A DNA stretch of 12,081 nucleotides from an uncultured Clostridia bacterium (lineage in GTDB: Bacteria > Bacillota > Clostridia > Oscillospirales > Oscillospiraceae), in NCBI GenBank assembly GCA_937858235.1, contig CALLZZ010000208.1, forward strand, positions 1 through 12,081, in the 5' to 3' direction. Below the pieces are notes generated by a model, which worked only from the letters and a program-made list of their open reading frames with translations, did not search any database and had not been told where the DNA came from. Shown piece by piece: positions 6,302-12,081 of this stretch. Position 1 is the stretch's first letter; the number at the start of each line of letters is the position of its first letter. The position numbers and the translations under genes were made by a program.

Positions 6302-7260
6302 TCCGTCACCGACTTTCTGAGCTTGGGGTTCAGAGCCAAATCGATCAAATCCACCGCTAGCATGGACAGAATCACCACCAACCCAGTGATCAGAATTCCG
6401 CCCATAAGCACAGGATAGTCCTTGATTGGGATTGCATTTACAATCATATTTCCCAGTCCTGGATAGGCAAACACAGTCTCCACCACTACAAATCCAGAGA
6501 AAAAGGCAGGGACATGGGTGCCGACGTAGTTGATGAAGGGCACCAACGCATTCTTCATCACCCCTTTATAAAGGTCTCCTCTGGAAACATGGTTGGCTCT
6601 GGCTACCGTGACATAGTAGCTGTTCCACTCTTCCTTGATTCCCTCCTGGATAAACCGGGAAAAAGAGCCCACATGACTGAACACAATGGTAACAACAGGC
6701 AACAGCAAATGCCTCAGGTGATCCCCGATACCACCGGAAAAAATTGACCCGGTACCCGAGGAAGGCAACAGCCCCAGCTGAACGGAAAACACAAAGATCA
6801 GACTGATAGCCACCAGAACCCCCGGAATTCCATTGAGTACAATGCCGGTAACTGTGATCCCCCGATCCAAAACAGAGTTTGGGTGAAGCCCCGCCCATAA
6901 CCCCAGCGCCATGGATAAAATAACGGTAACCAGAAACGATACTGCGAAGAGCAGCAGCGTATTGGGCAGCCGCTCGGCAAGGATCGTGTTAACACTCTTC
7001 CCATTGGCGTAGGAATTGCCCAGTCGGCCGCTGACCACCTCTTCCATCCAGTGGAAGTATCGCGTAAACACAGGTTGATCCAGTCCTAAGTTCGTATTGA
7101 TGCGATCCCGTTCCTCCTGGGTGAGCTTGTCCATCTGTCCTCCATAAATGGCGGCAGCCGGATCACCCGGCGCCGCATTGATGAGGGCAAAGGCAAAAAT
7201 ACTCATCACCAAAAGTACAATCCCACTTTGAAGGATTCTTTTAATAATGTATCTTCCCAT
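6298..7260 (-). CDS. ABC importer permease, NikB/DppB type
   Basis: The partner membrane subunit, 320 residues. It opens with RYIIKRILQSGIVLLVMSIFAF, the usual first helix of the DppB/NikB family, then NAAPGDPAAAIYGG. The conserved LGLDQPVFTRYFHWM segment is at 58-72 and GRLGNSYANGKSV at 78-90. Helices lie near 102-124, 137-160, 185-200, 250-270 and 290-310. The EAA-type coupling loop is VARANHVSRGDLYKGVMKN at 219-237. It starts 14 bases after the stop of the binding-protein gene with only a weak AAGAAG in front, so it probably depends on translation of that gene. It ends on an ATGA overlap with the next permease. Intact. Confidence 0.95.
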   Translation of the reverse strand: MGRYIIKRILQSGIVLLVMSIFAFALINAAPGDPAAAIYGGQMDKLTQEERDRINTNLGLDQPVFTRYFHWMEEVVSGRLGNSYANGKSVNTILAERLPNTLLLFAVSFLVTVILSMALGLWAGLHPNSVLDRGITVTGIVLNGIPGVLVAISLIFVFSVQLGLLPSSGTGSIFSGGIGDHLRHLLLPVVTIVFSHVGSFSRFIQEGIKEEWNSYYVTVARANHVSRGDLYKGVMKNALVPFINYVGTHVPAFFSGFVVVETVFAYPGLGNMIVNAIPIKDYPVLMGGILITGLVVILSMLAVDLIDLALNPKLRKSVTE

Positions 7261-7274
7261 TGCACGCTGCTTCT

Positions 7275-8870
7275 TTACTTCAGCTCCCAGCGCTCAATAT
7301 TCCAAAAGATCCCCGCTCCGTGATGACCCAAGATCTTCGTCTCATTGATACCAGAAACGCGATTGTTAGCCCCGTACAGGGCGGTAATATAACAGATAAA
7401 GTCATACGCTGGATCTTCTGCCAGTGTCTTCTGGAACTCAGCGTAGCAGGCTTTTCGTTCCTTCTGATCCACCGTAATCCGTGCTTTTTTCAGCACCTCG
7501 TCTACGGTTTTGTTGCTGTAAAATCCATAGTTTGCGGAGCCTTCCGTAGTGAACAGCCGATAGGTGTCGTTATCCGCATCAAAGGGGCTCCCCCAACCTA
7601 GAACAAACGCCTCGCAGCTGGGAATATCAATGGCGTTCCAATCCAGGGCATCTACCTTACAGTCGACCCCCAGCTTTTTCCATTCCTCTGCCAGGTACGT
7701 TGCCATGTTCACCCGCACCTCATCCGAAACCGGCGCAGTCAACGTAAAGGACAGCTTCTCACCATTTCGATCTAGAACGCCGTCTCCATCGCTGTCCTTC
7801 CATCCGGCTTCTGCCAGCAGCGCCTTTGCTTTTTCGACGTCATAGCTGTACTGTTCCACGTCTTCCTCTCGGAACGTGTTACGCTGTAACGGAGTGTACG
7901 CGGCCTCGCCATAGCCATGGACGATGGAGTTCACAACTGCCTCCCGATTGGTGGCGTAGCAAAGCGCCTGCCGCACTTTTACATCCTGAAACAGATCAGT
8001 CGCCTTAAAATTAAACATCACACAACGATAGTCTGCCGTGTCCAGTTTATAGACCATAGTATCTGTGTTCTGCTCCACCTTTTCCACCTGGCTGGGTTCC
8101 AGATAGGTCAGATCGACTTCACCTGTAGACAGCTGCAAGGCACGAACATTGTAATCCGGCAGGTTGGTGCAGACGATATTCTTGATTTTGGCCTTATCCC
8201 CATAGTAATCGTCAAACCGAGTCAGTAGCAGTTTGGAATCCGTTTCGTAGCGGACAAATTTGTAGGGACCGCAACCGATGGGATGCTGGTTGAAATCCGC
8301 CTTATTTATATCCTGGCCTTCGAAGCAGTGCGCAGGAACAATCCCAATGGTTAACTTGTCCAGCAAAGCCGGGAACGGTTCCTTCAGGGTGATTTTCAGG
8401 GTGGTATCATCCTCCTTTTCCACCTTGTCAACGAGGGTAAAGTCTTCTCTCAGGGAGGAATTAACCGTTTCGTCCATGACTGTTTGAATGGTAAACACAA
8501 CGTCCTCTACCGTCAAATCGGTACCATCGTGGAACTTCACATCATCCCGAATCTGGAAGGTATACTCCAATAAATCATCGCTAACTTCATATTTAGTCGC
8601 AATATCACACTTGGGCTTGCAGTTTTCATCCGTAGTCATCAGCCCGCGGAACAGCATACTTCCGAAATACAGAGAACCCAGCATAGGGTTAAACTGATCA
8701 TCCATAAACTCTGCACCGTACACCAGCGTATCCTTCTGATCCAGAGACTCAGCAGACGTCTGCCCTTGTACTGTGGACGATGTCCCATTTTCGCCGCCAC
8801 AGCCAGTTAAAATTCCCAAAGTCATAACGCCGCTCAACAGAACAGCGGCAACTCTTTTCCACACCATCAT
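7275..8870 (-). CDS. Lipoprotein solute-binding protein, family 5 (nickel/peptide)
   Basis: The extracellular receptor of the importer, 531 residues. A signal peptide VWKRVAAVLLSGVMTLGI ends in a lipobox LTGC with the lipidated cysteine at 24, then a flexible Ser/Gly/Gln linker to about 45. The family 5 signature YTFQIRDDVKFHDGTDLT is at 103-120, HPIGCGPYKFVRYE at 196-209, and VRQALCYATNREAVVNSI at 299-315. DSDGDGVLDRNG at 359-370 is a calcium-loop-like motif often seen in Firmicutes members just before the second lobe. The end, HHGAGIFWNIERWELK, is typical. The ATG at 8870 is preceded by AAGGAG; a second ATG follows at once. First gene of the operon. Whether it binds nickel, a metal-ligand complex or a peptide cannot be decided from the sequence. 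Confidence 0.95.
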   Translation of the reverse strand: MMVWKRVAAVLLSGVMTLGILTGCGGENGTSSTVQGQTSAESLDQKDTLVYGAEFMDDQFNPMLGSLYFGSMLFRGLMTTDENCKPKCDIATKYEVSDDLLEYTFQIRDDVKFHDGTDLTVEDVVFTIQTVMDETVNSSLREDFTLVDKVEKEDDTTLKITLKEPFPALLDKLTIGIVPAHCFEGQDINKADFNQHPIGCGPYKFVRYETDSKLLLTRFDDYYGDKAKIKNIVCTNLPDYNVRALQLSTGEVDLTYLEPSQVEKVEQNTDTMVYKLDTADYRCVMFNFKATDLFQDVKVRQALCYATNREAVVNSIVHGYGEAAYTPLQRNTFREEDVEQYSYDVEKAKALLAEAGWKDSDGDGVLDRNGEKLSFTLTAPVSDEVRVNMATYLAEEWKKLGVDCKVDALDWNAIDIPSCEAFVLGWGSPFDADNDTYRLFTTEGSANYGFYSNKTVDEVLKKARITVDQKERKACYAEFQKTLAEDPAYDFICYITALYGANNRVSGINETKILGHHGAGIFWNIERWELK

Positions 8871-8895
8871 AAATACTCCTTATTTATTACTTATT

Positions 8896-8910
8896 TTGTG
8901 ACCGTCACAA
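8896..8910. promoter_or_regulatory. Perfect palindromic operator candidate before the ABC operon
   Basis: TTGTGAC-C-GTCACAA: two perfect 7-base arms around one base. It lies 26 bases before the ATG of the binding-protein gene and about 40 bases after the best -10 candidate, so a bound protein would block transcription. The half site TGTGA recalls Crp/Fnr-type sites, but those have a wider gap (TGTGA-N6-TCACA); it is also unlike the NikR site with its long spacer. The regulator is not in the window. Confidence 0.55.
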
Positions 8911-8967
8911 TGGCTTCCTTCCGGCAATCACCTTAGAATCCACTATTAGTATATTACCGTATCAAAG

Positions 8968-8993
8968 TCCCCTTCGGAAGCCCCCCTGGGGGA
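8968..8993. repeat. GC-rich double palindrome upstream of the ABC operon
   Basis: Two small palindromes lie next to each other, CTTCGGAAG and CCCCCTGGGGG, and the outer TCCCC/GGGGA can also pair. On the plus strand an ATGTTTTTT follows, so it could end leftover plus-strand transcription; on the minus strand it lies before the likely promoter. Confidence 0.35.
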
Positions 8994-9057
8994 TGTTTTT
9001 TCGCAAATTCCCATTTTTATCACTTCCCCCGGAATACTATAACTTCTGCTGACAGCA

Positions 9058-9101
9058 AAAAACAAAACCATGCGTTTCGTTGTACGCATGGTCTTGTTTT
9101 T
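9058..9101. terminator. Bidirectional intrinsic terminator
   Basis: Arms of 17 bases at 9058-9074 and 9085-9101 pair with one mismatch around a 10-base loop. The stem starts with AAAAACAA and ends with TTGTTTTT, so it offers a T-run on both strands. On the minus strand it ends the aldehyde dehydrogenase transcript and shields the ABC operon from read-through. Confidence 0.9.
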
Positions 9102-9116
9102 ACTTCCGGAACACAA

Positions 9117-9370
9117 TTATGCTTTTTTCTTCAGCATCAACGTTAGGTTTTGACCAAGCTCACGATTCATTTCAGGCAACAGTCTGTCGAGTCCCTCAAT
9201 GAGGGTCACATCGCACCCCAGGTCACTGTAAAAGGTTGTGAATTCCACGCCAATAACGCCACCACCAATGATAACGATGGAGCGATACAGGTGATCGCTT
9301 CCTTTGAGTAAGTCCCCCGGAGTTCAGCACGCCATGATCCGCTCCTGCAAATCGCGCAAAACAAACCGAC
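9117..9370 (-). pseudogene. Relic of a dihydrolipoyl dehydrogenase-like flavoprotein
   Basis: The minus strand reads DLLKGSDHLYRSIVIIGGG, then VIGVEFTTFYSDLGCDVTLIEGLDRLLPEMNRELGQ..LMLKKKA and a TAA at 9119-9117. This is the NAD-binding segment of pyridine nucleotide-disulfide oxidoreductases, with GGGVIGVE and the acidic end in LIEG. The upstream part FAGADHGVLNSG is in another frame, joined through a C5 run at 9314-9318 that appears one base too long. An in-frame TGA at 9326-9324 and the absence of the FAD-binding N-terminus and the dimerisation domain show that only about 70-85 residues of some 450 remain. It lies straight after the aldehyde dehydrogenase and before the shared terminator. 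Probably left over from a deletion; no function expected. Confidence 0.8.
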
Positions 9371-9440
9371 AGCCCAGCAGTGCCTGCTCCAGCGCAGGTG
9401 CTGACTGCCAGTTCATCGCATCGGAATATGCCTTTTATGA

Positions 9441-10802
9441 CTATCGCATAATGTTCCGCAATAACGCAAGTTTTCCCTCTGTGAAGGGCAGATAGCGAAG
9501 CGGAATATCCATTCTACTGCTTTGCTTAAAGATGCTGCGCTGGTGGGTGAAGGTACTAAAGCTCTCTTCGCCATGATAGCCCCCCATTCCCGACGCTCCC
9601 ACACCGCCAAAGGGCAAGCGCGGGTTAATTAGGTGTAGCATGGTATCATTGACACACCCTCCCCCAAAGGAACAGGTATCTAAAATCGTTCGTATATTGG
9701 CTTTCTTTTCCGAGAACAGATACAATGCCAACGGCTTGTCCTGCGCCGTGATATACTCCGTGCATTCTTCCAGACTGCGATAGGAGAACAGGGGCAGGAT
9801 AGGACCGAAAATTTCTTTCTGCATAATCGGGTCGTCAAAGTGCACGTCCTCGATGAGGGTCGGCTCAATATACCGCCGTGCATCATCGTAGCCGCCACCA
9901 ATCAAGGTATGTCCGTCCACCAAAAGTCTTTTCAGCCGCTTATAGTGCTTCTGGGAGATAATCGTGACCATTTCGCTGGTATCTCCTGCGGGAAAGAACT
10001 CCGCCAACGCCGTTCGGTAGCACGCCACAAACTGCTCTTTCACCGCCTCATGGACAAACAAGTAGTCTGGCTCTACACAGGTTTGTCCTGCGTTGATGGT
10101 TTTCCCAAACGCAATCCGCTTTGCCGCCAGCGGGATATTGGCGCTTTCGTCCACAATGACCGGACTTTTCCCACCTAGCTCCAAGGTCACCGGAATAAGC
10201 TGCTGCGCCGCCGCTTCCATTACCGCCTTCCCCACCGCAACGCTGCCGGTGAAAAAGATGTAGTCCACCTTCTCTTGAAGCAGCGCCCCATTCTGTTCTC
10301 TGCCCCCTTCTACCACCGTGATATACTCTGGAGGAAACGTATCAGCGATCAGCGCCGCAATGGCCGCACTGGTGACCGGCGCATAGGCGGATGGTTTGAT
10401 GACCACCGTATTGCCGCCAGAGATGGCGCCGATCAGCGGGACAAGGCAAAGATGAATCGGGTAGTTCCAAGGAGATATGATTAGCGCAACACCATATGGC
10501 TCCGAAGACTGAAAACAGAGTCCGGGCAACTGCCCCAGTGCGCTCCGCACCCGACGCTCCTTCATCCACTTGCGCAGATGCTTCTGGTGAAACCGGATCT
10601 CATCCAACACGATCCCGATTTCACACAGATAGGACTCAGTGGCTGACTTATTCAGATCCGTCTTTAGCCCTCGATTCAAATTGGCCTCATGCTTCAAAAT
10701 TCCCTGCCTCAGCTTTGACAACGCCTCCATTCGAAAGGCATAGCTGCGGGTGGCTCCGGTGCGATAAAAAGTACGCTGACGCTTCACCAAATCAGAAATC
10801 AT
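9441..10802 (-). CDS. Aldehyde dehydrogenase, ALDH3 type
   Basis: Oxidises an aldehyde to the acid with NAD(P)+. Of 453 residues: cofactor-binding EPYGVALIISPWNYP at 101-115 and GGNTVVIKPS at 129-138, the Rossmann turn FFTGSVAVGK at 183-192, the general base E208 in LELGGKSP, and the catalytic cysteine C242 in NAGQTCVEPDY. EIFGPILPLFSY and LPFGGVGASGMGGYHG follow in the usual places. Length and the GQTCVEPDY form fit the class 3 / fatty aldehyde dehydrogenase branch, which lacks the long N-terminus of class 1/2. AGGAGG stands 6 bases before the ATG. It appears intact and ends just before a flavoprotein relic. The true substrate (fatty, aromatic or other aldehyde) is unknown. It may be read from its own weak promoter or by read-through from rpmF. 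Confidence 0.95.
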   Translation of the reverse strand: MISDLVKRQRTFYRTGATRSYAFRMEALSKLRQGILKHEANLNRGLKTDLNKSATESYLCEIGIVLDEIRFHQKHLRKWMKERRVRSALGQLPGLCFQSSEPYGVALIISPWNYPIHLCLVPLIGAISGGNTVVIKPSAYAPVTSAAIAALIADTFPPEYITVVEGGREQNGALLQEKVDYIFFTGSVAVGKAVMEAAAQQLIPVTLELGGKSPVIVDESANIPLAAKRIAFGKTINAGQTCVEPDYLFVHEAVKEQFVACYRTALAEFFPAGDTSEMVTIISQKHYKRLKRLLVDGHTLIGGGYDDARRYIEPTLIEDVHFDDPIMQKEIFGPILPLFSYRSLEECTEYITAQDKPLALYLFSEKKANIRTILDTCSFGGGCVNDTMLHLINPRLPFGGVGASGMGGYHGEESFSTFTHQRSIFKQSSRMDIPLRYLPFTEGKLALLRNIMR

Positions 10803-10845
10803 AATTGCCTCCTGTCACCGTATTCCTCCTTCCTCCGATAAAAGG

Positions 10846-10873
10846 AAAGAGTCCGCTTCTCAGCAGACTCTTT
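10846..10873 (-). terminator. Intrinsic terminator after rpmF
   Basis: AAAGAGTC (10846-10853) and GACTCTTT (10866-10873) pair perfectly; an inner GC/GC pair shortens the loop. On the minus strand CCTTTTATC follows, a modest T-run. It lies 26 bases after the rpmF stop and before the aldehyde dehydrogenase, so read-through is possible. Confidence 0.7.
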
Positions 10874-10899
10874 ACATGCAACCTAACCGGAGGAGGAAC

Positions 10900-11091
10900 T
10901 TATTCAACCTCAGCATTGGCCTGAACGTTTGCGTAAGAACGGCCATTGTACATGCCACATTCGGGGCAGATACGGTGAGGCATACGGTATGCACCGCAGG
11001 AGCATTTGACCAGGTTGGGAGCCGTCAGCTTCCAGTTCGCACGCCGCTTATTCCGTCTTGCTTTTGATACTTTACCCTTAGGGACTGCCAT
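10900..11091 (-). CDS. rpmF: 50S ribosomal protein L32
   Basis: A structural protein of the large ribosomal subunit, 63 residues. It starts MAVPKGKVSKARRNKRRAN, the standard L32 N-terminus, and has the zinc ribbon KCSCGAYRMPHRICPECG with cysteines 30, 32, 42 and 45; all four are present, so this is the zinc-binding form. AAGGAGGTG stands just before the ATG. It follows yceD by 34 bases, a pairing conserved in many bacteria. Both are expected to be read from the promoter at 11665-11693, with a terminator 26 bases after the stop. Confidence 0.98.
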   Translation of the reverse strand: MAVPKGKVSKARRNKRRANWKLTAPNLVKCSCGAYRMPHRICPECGMYNGRSYANVQANAEVE

Positions 11092-11125
11092 GAAGACACC
11101 TCCTTATTTCACCTTTGTAGGCAAT

Positions 11126-11635
11126 TCACTCTTGATCGTCTGTCTGTTCCAACAGCTGCGCCAACACTGCCAGACGGGGATCCGTCTCCGGTTTACATTG
11201 GCAAGGGCCTTCATTTAGGTCCGCACCGCAAAGGGGACAGCGCCCTTTACAGTCTTCGCTGCAGAGATGTTTGGTATCCATTGCGAAAATGAACTCATCG
11301 GTCATCGTCTCGTCCAAGTCCAGTTCTGTGCCGGAGAGCAGGATAATATCATCTTCCTCTTCGTTCTCCAGTTCTGTGGCCAGTAAGCGCTGAACAGGTA
11401 CGGTCATCACCTGCTCAAGGGGCTTGCCGCAACTGTCACAGTTCAGATGCAGATTGCTGGAAAGGCTTGCCTCCAGCTCCAGCATCCCCGCGCGGTTGCG
11501 GACAACGCCGTTTACCGTTACCGGTTCGCATACGGGACGGGATCCGTAAAAATCCAGGTCGGAAAAGTCCAGTTCACAGGAAATGGGCAGCTCCGCACCG
11601 GGTACATGGATGATTTCTTTCAGATCTAGACGCAT
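11126..11635 (-). CDS. yceD: YceD/DUF177 family protein
   Basis: A 169-residue protein of the YceD (DUF177) family, linked to 23S rRNA accumulation in other bacteria and normally found next to rpmF, as here. It starts MRLDLKEIIHVPGAELPIS, carries a CDSCGKPLEQ pair near residues 66-69 and a cysteine cluster CSEDCKGRCPLCG...CQC near 124-148 that may bind zinc; these extra cysteines are common in Firmicutes members. An acidic stretch ELENEEEDDI lies between. I chose the ATG at 11635 because GAGGTG stands five bases before it; a TTG further upstream would add eight residues unlike the family. Confidence 0.93.
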   Translation of the reverse strand: MRLDLKEIIHVPGAELPISCELDFSDLDFYGSRPVCEPVTVNGVVRNRAGMLELEASLSSNLHLNCDSCGKPLEQVMTVPVQRLLATELENEEEDDIILLSGTELDLDETMTDEFIFAMDTKHLCSEDCKGRCPLCGADLNEGPCQCKPETDPRLAVLAQLLEQTDDQE

Positions 11636-11664
11636 AGTACACCTCGCATAACGACACAAATTGT

Positions 11665-11693
11665 ATTTTACCCCAATATGTTGTGTGTGTCAA
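11665..11693 (-). promoter_or_regulatory. Sigma-70-type promoter of yceD-rpmF
   Basis: On the minus strand TTGACA (11693-11688), a 17-base spacer and TAAAAT (11670-11665): a perfect -35 and a good -10. The -10 lies 29 bases before the yceD ATG, so the transcript leader is short. Confidence 0.85.
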
Positions 11694-11709
11694 TGACTTT
11701 TTAATAGGA

Positions 11710-11738
11710 TTGTCTTATTTCCGGTTTATTGTTATAAT
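11710..11738 (+). promoter_or_regulatory. Sigma-70-type promoter of the pseudouridine synthase gene
   Basis: TTGTCT (11710-11715), a 17-base spacer and TATAAT (11733-11738): a perfect -10 and a fair -35. It is divergent from the yceD promoter, with only 16 bases between the two -35 elements. It lies 41 bases before the ATG at 11780. Confidence 0.8.
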
Positions 11739-11779
11739 AGTAGGGATCGCGCAAGACATTATTTCGGGAGACATCATTT

Positions 11780-12081
11780 ATGAAGGAATTTACCATTGGG
11801 AAAAACGATGCGGGACAGCGACTAGATCGCTGGCTGTCCAAAACCCTTCCCCTCCTCCCCGCCGGCTTGGCTCAGAAGTATATCCGTATCAAACGGGTAA
11901 AACTCAACGGCAAAGGCACGAAACGGGACACCAGACTGGTGGTAGGGGATCTGCTGCAATTATACATCAACGATGAGTTTTTTGATACCCCTACGCCGGA
12001 AAATGCTTTTTTGAAACTGTTCAAGCCCAAGCTTGACATTGTATATGAGGATGCACACATTCTTCTGGTAAACAAAGCGCC
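11780..12081 (+). CDS. RluA-family pseudouridine synthase, N-terminal part
   Basis: Converts uridine to pseudouridine in rRNA (or tRNA). Only the first 100 residues are in the window; the gene runs off the right edge. It starts MKEFTIGKNDAGQRLDRWLSK, followed by an S4-type RNA-binding domain to about residue 65 (RIKRVKLNGKGTKRDTRL, VVGDLLQLYI). Then VYEDAHILLVNKAP opens the catalytic domain; the catalytic aspartate is expected beyond the edge. GGGAG stands nine bases before the ATG. The promoter at 11710-11738 drives it. The exact target base and the subfamily (RluC, RluD or YabO-like) cannot be told from this part. Confidence 0.93.
   Translation, partial: MKEFTIGKNDAGQRLDRWLSKTLPLLPAGLAQKYIRIKRVKLNGKGTKRDTRLVVGDLLQLYINDEFFDTPTPENAFLKLFKPKLDIVYEDAHILLVNKA

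Larger units (their letters stand above)
8871..9057 (-). promoter_or_regulatory. Upstream region of the ABC operon
   Basis: No gene is seen in these 187 bases. Going toward the operon on the minus strand there are a GC-rich palindromic stretch (8968-8993), then TTTGATACGG and an AT-rich stretch with TAATAT and TATACT (8948-8953) as possible -10 elements, a 15-base palindrome, and the AAGGAG binding site of the first gene. No good -35 stands 17 bases before either -10 candidate (TTCCGA is the nearest), which fits a promoter that needs an activator. No riboswitch class was recognised. Confidence 0.5.

Noticed and set aside
7760..7800. DSDGDGVLDRNG in the binding protein as a sign of a dockerin or cellulosome part.
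   Set aside because: There is only one such loop, without a dockerin duplicate, and the motif is common in family 5 binding proteins at this position.
9304..9495. Plus-strand open frame of 63 codons across the flavoprotein relic.
   Set aside because: The minus strand carries recognisable flavoprotein and aldehyde dehydrogenase sequence there; the plus-strand frame lacks a binding site.
1..12081. CRISPR array, tRNA or rRNA gene, insertion sequence ends.
   Set aside because: No regularly spaced repeats, no cloverleaf-like sequence and no transposase or paired terminal repeats were seen.

Overview
The window reads as chromosome of a Gram-positive anaerobe of the class Clostridia, probably an Oscillospiraceae-like gut bacterium. 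The grounds are the rpmF/yceD (DUF177) pair with a zinc-ribbon L32, strong AGGAGG ribosome binding sites, a lipoprotein-type family 5 solute-binding protein, and a decayed large serine recombinase of a type common in that group. The species cannot be fixed from the sequence alone.

Layout. Positions 1-3118 are a wrecked prophage or integrative element. On the minus strand, in transcription order, lie a broken MuF-type minor head gene with a toxin-like C-terminal tail (2071-1117), a small intact gene that may be its immunity partner (1148-912), an intact CPCC cysteine-rich protein (898-704), a terminator, an intact Prp-like cysteine protease (645-328) and the frameshifted start of a major capsid gene (261-1). 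Pointing the other way is a large serine recombinase with several frameshifts and internal deletions (2138-3075), closed by a strong hairpin terminator.

Positions 3144-8870 hold one minus-strand operon for a nickel/peptide-type ABC importer, in the order lipoprotein binding protein, two permeases, a SAM-dependent methyltransferase, two ATPases. Most junctions are 4-base ATGA overlaps. A perfect 15-base palindrome lies between the likely promoter and the start of the first gene. The methyltransferase in the middle of the importer is the most interesting intact part of the window: it suggests that the imported compound, or a small metal-binding ligand, is methylated.

Positions 9058-9101 are a bidirectional terminator. 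Behind it is a relic of a dihydrolipoyl dehydrogenase-like flavoprotein (about 9117-9370), then an intact ALDH3-type aldehyde dehydrogenase (10802-9441). The last part is core genome: rpmF (L32) and yceD on the minus strand, and a divergent RluA-family pseudouridine synthase that runs off the right edge. Two good sigma-70-type promoters stand back to back between yceD and the pseudouridine synthase.

How it works together. The prophage part is no longer able to integrate or make heads, yet its three smallest genes (putative immunity, CPCC, Prp) stay open. The Prp gene sits directly before a capsid gene whose leader carries an L27-like LQLFA motif, which suggests a protease-substrate pair. The importer operon looks intact apart from a short gap in one ATPase.
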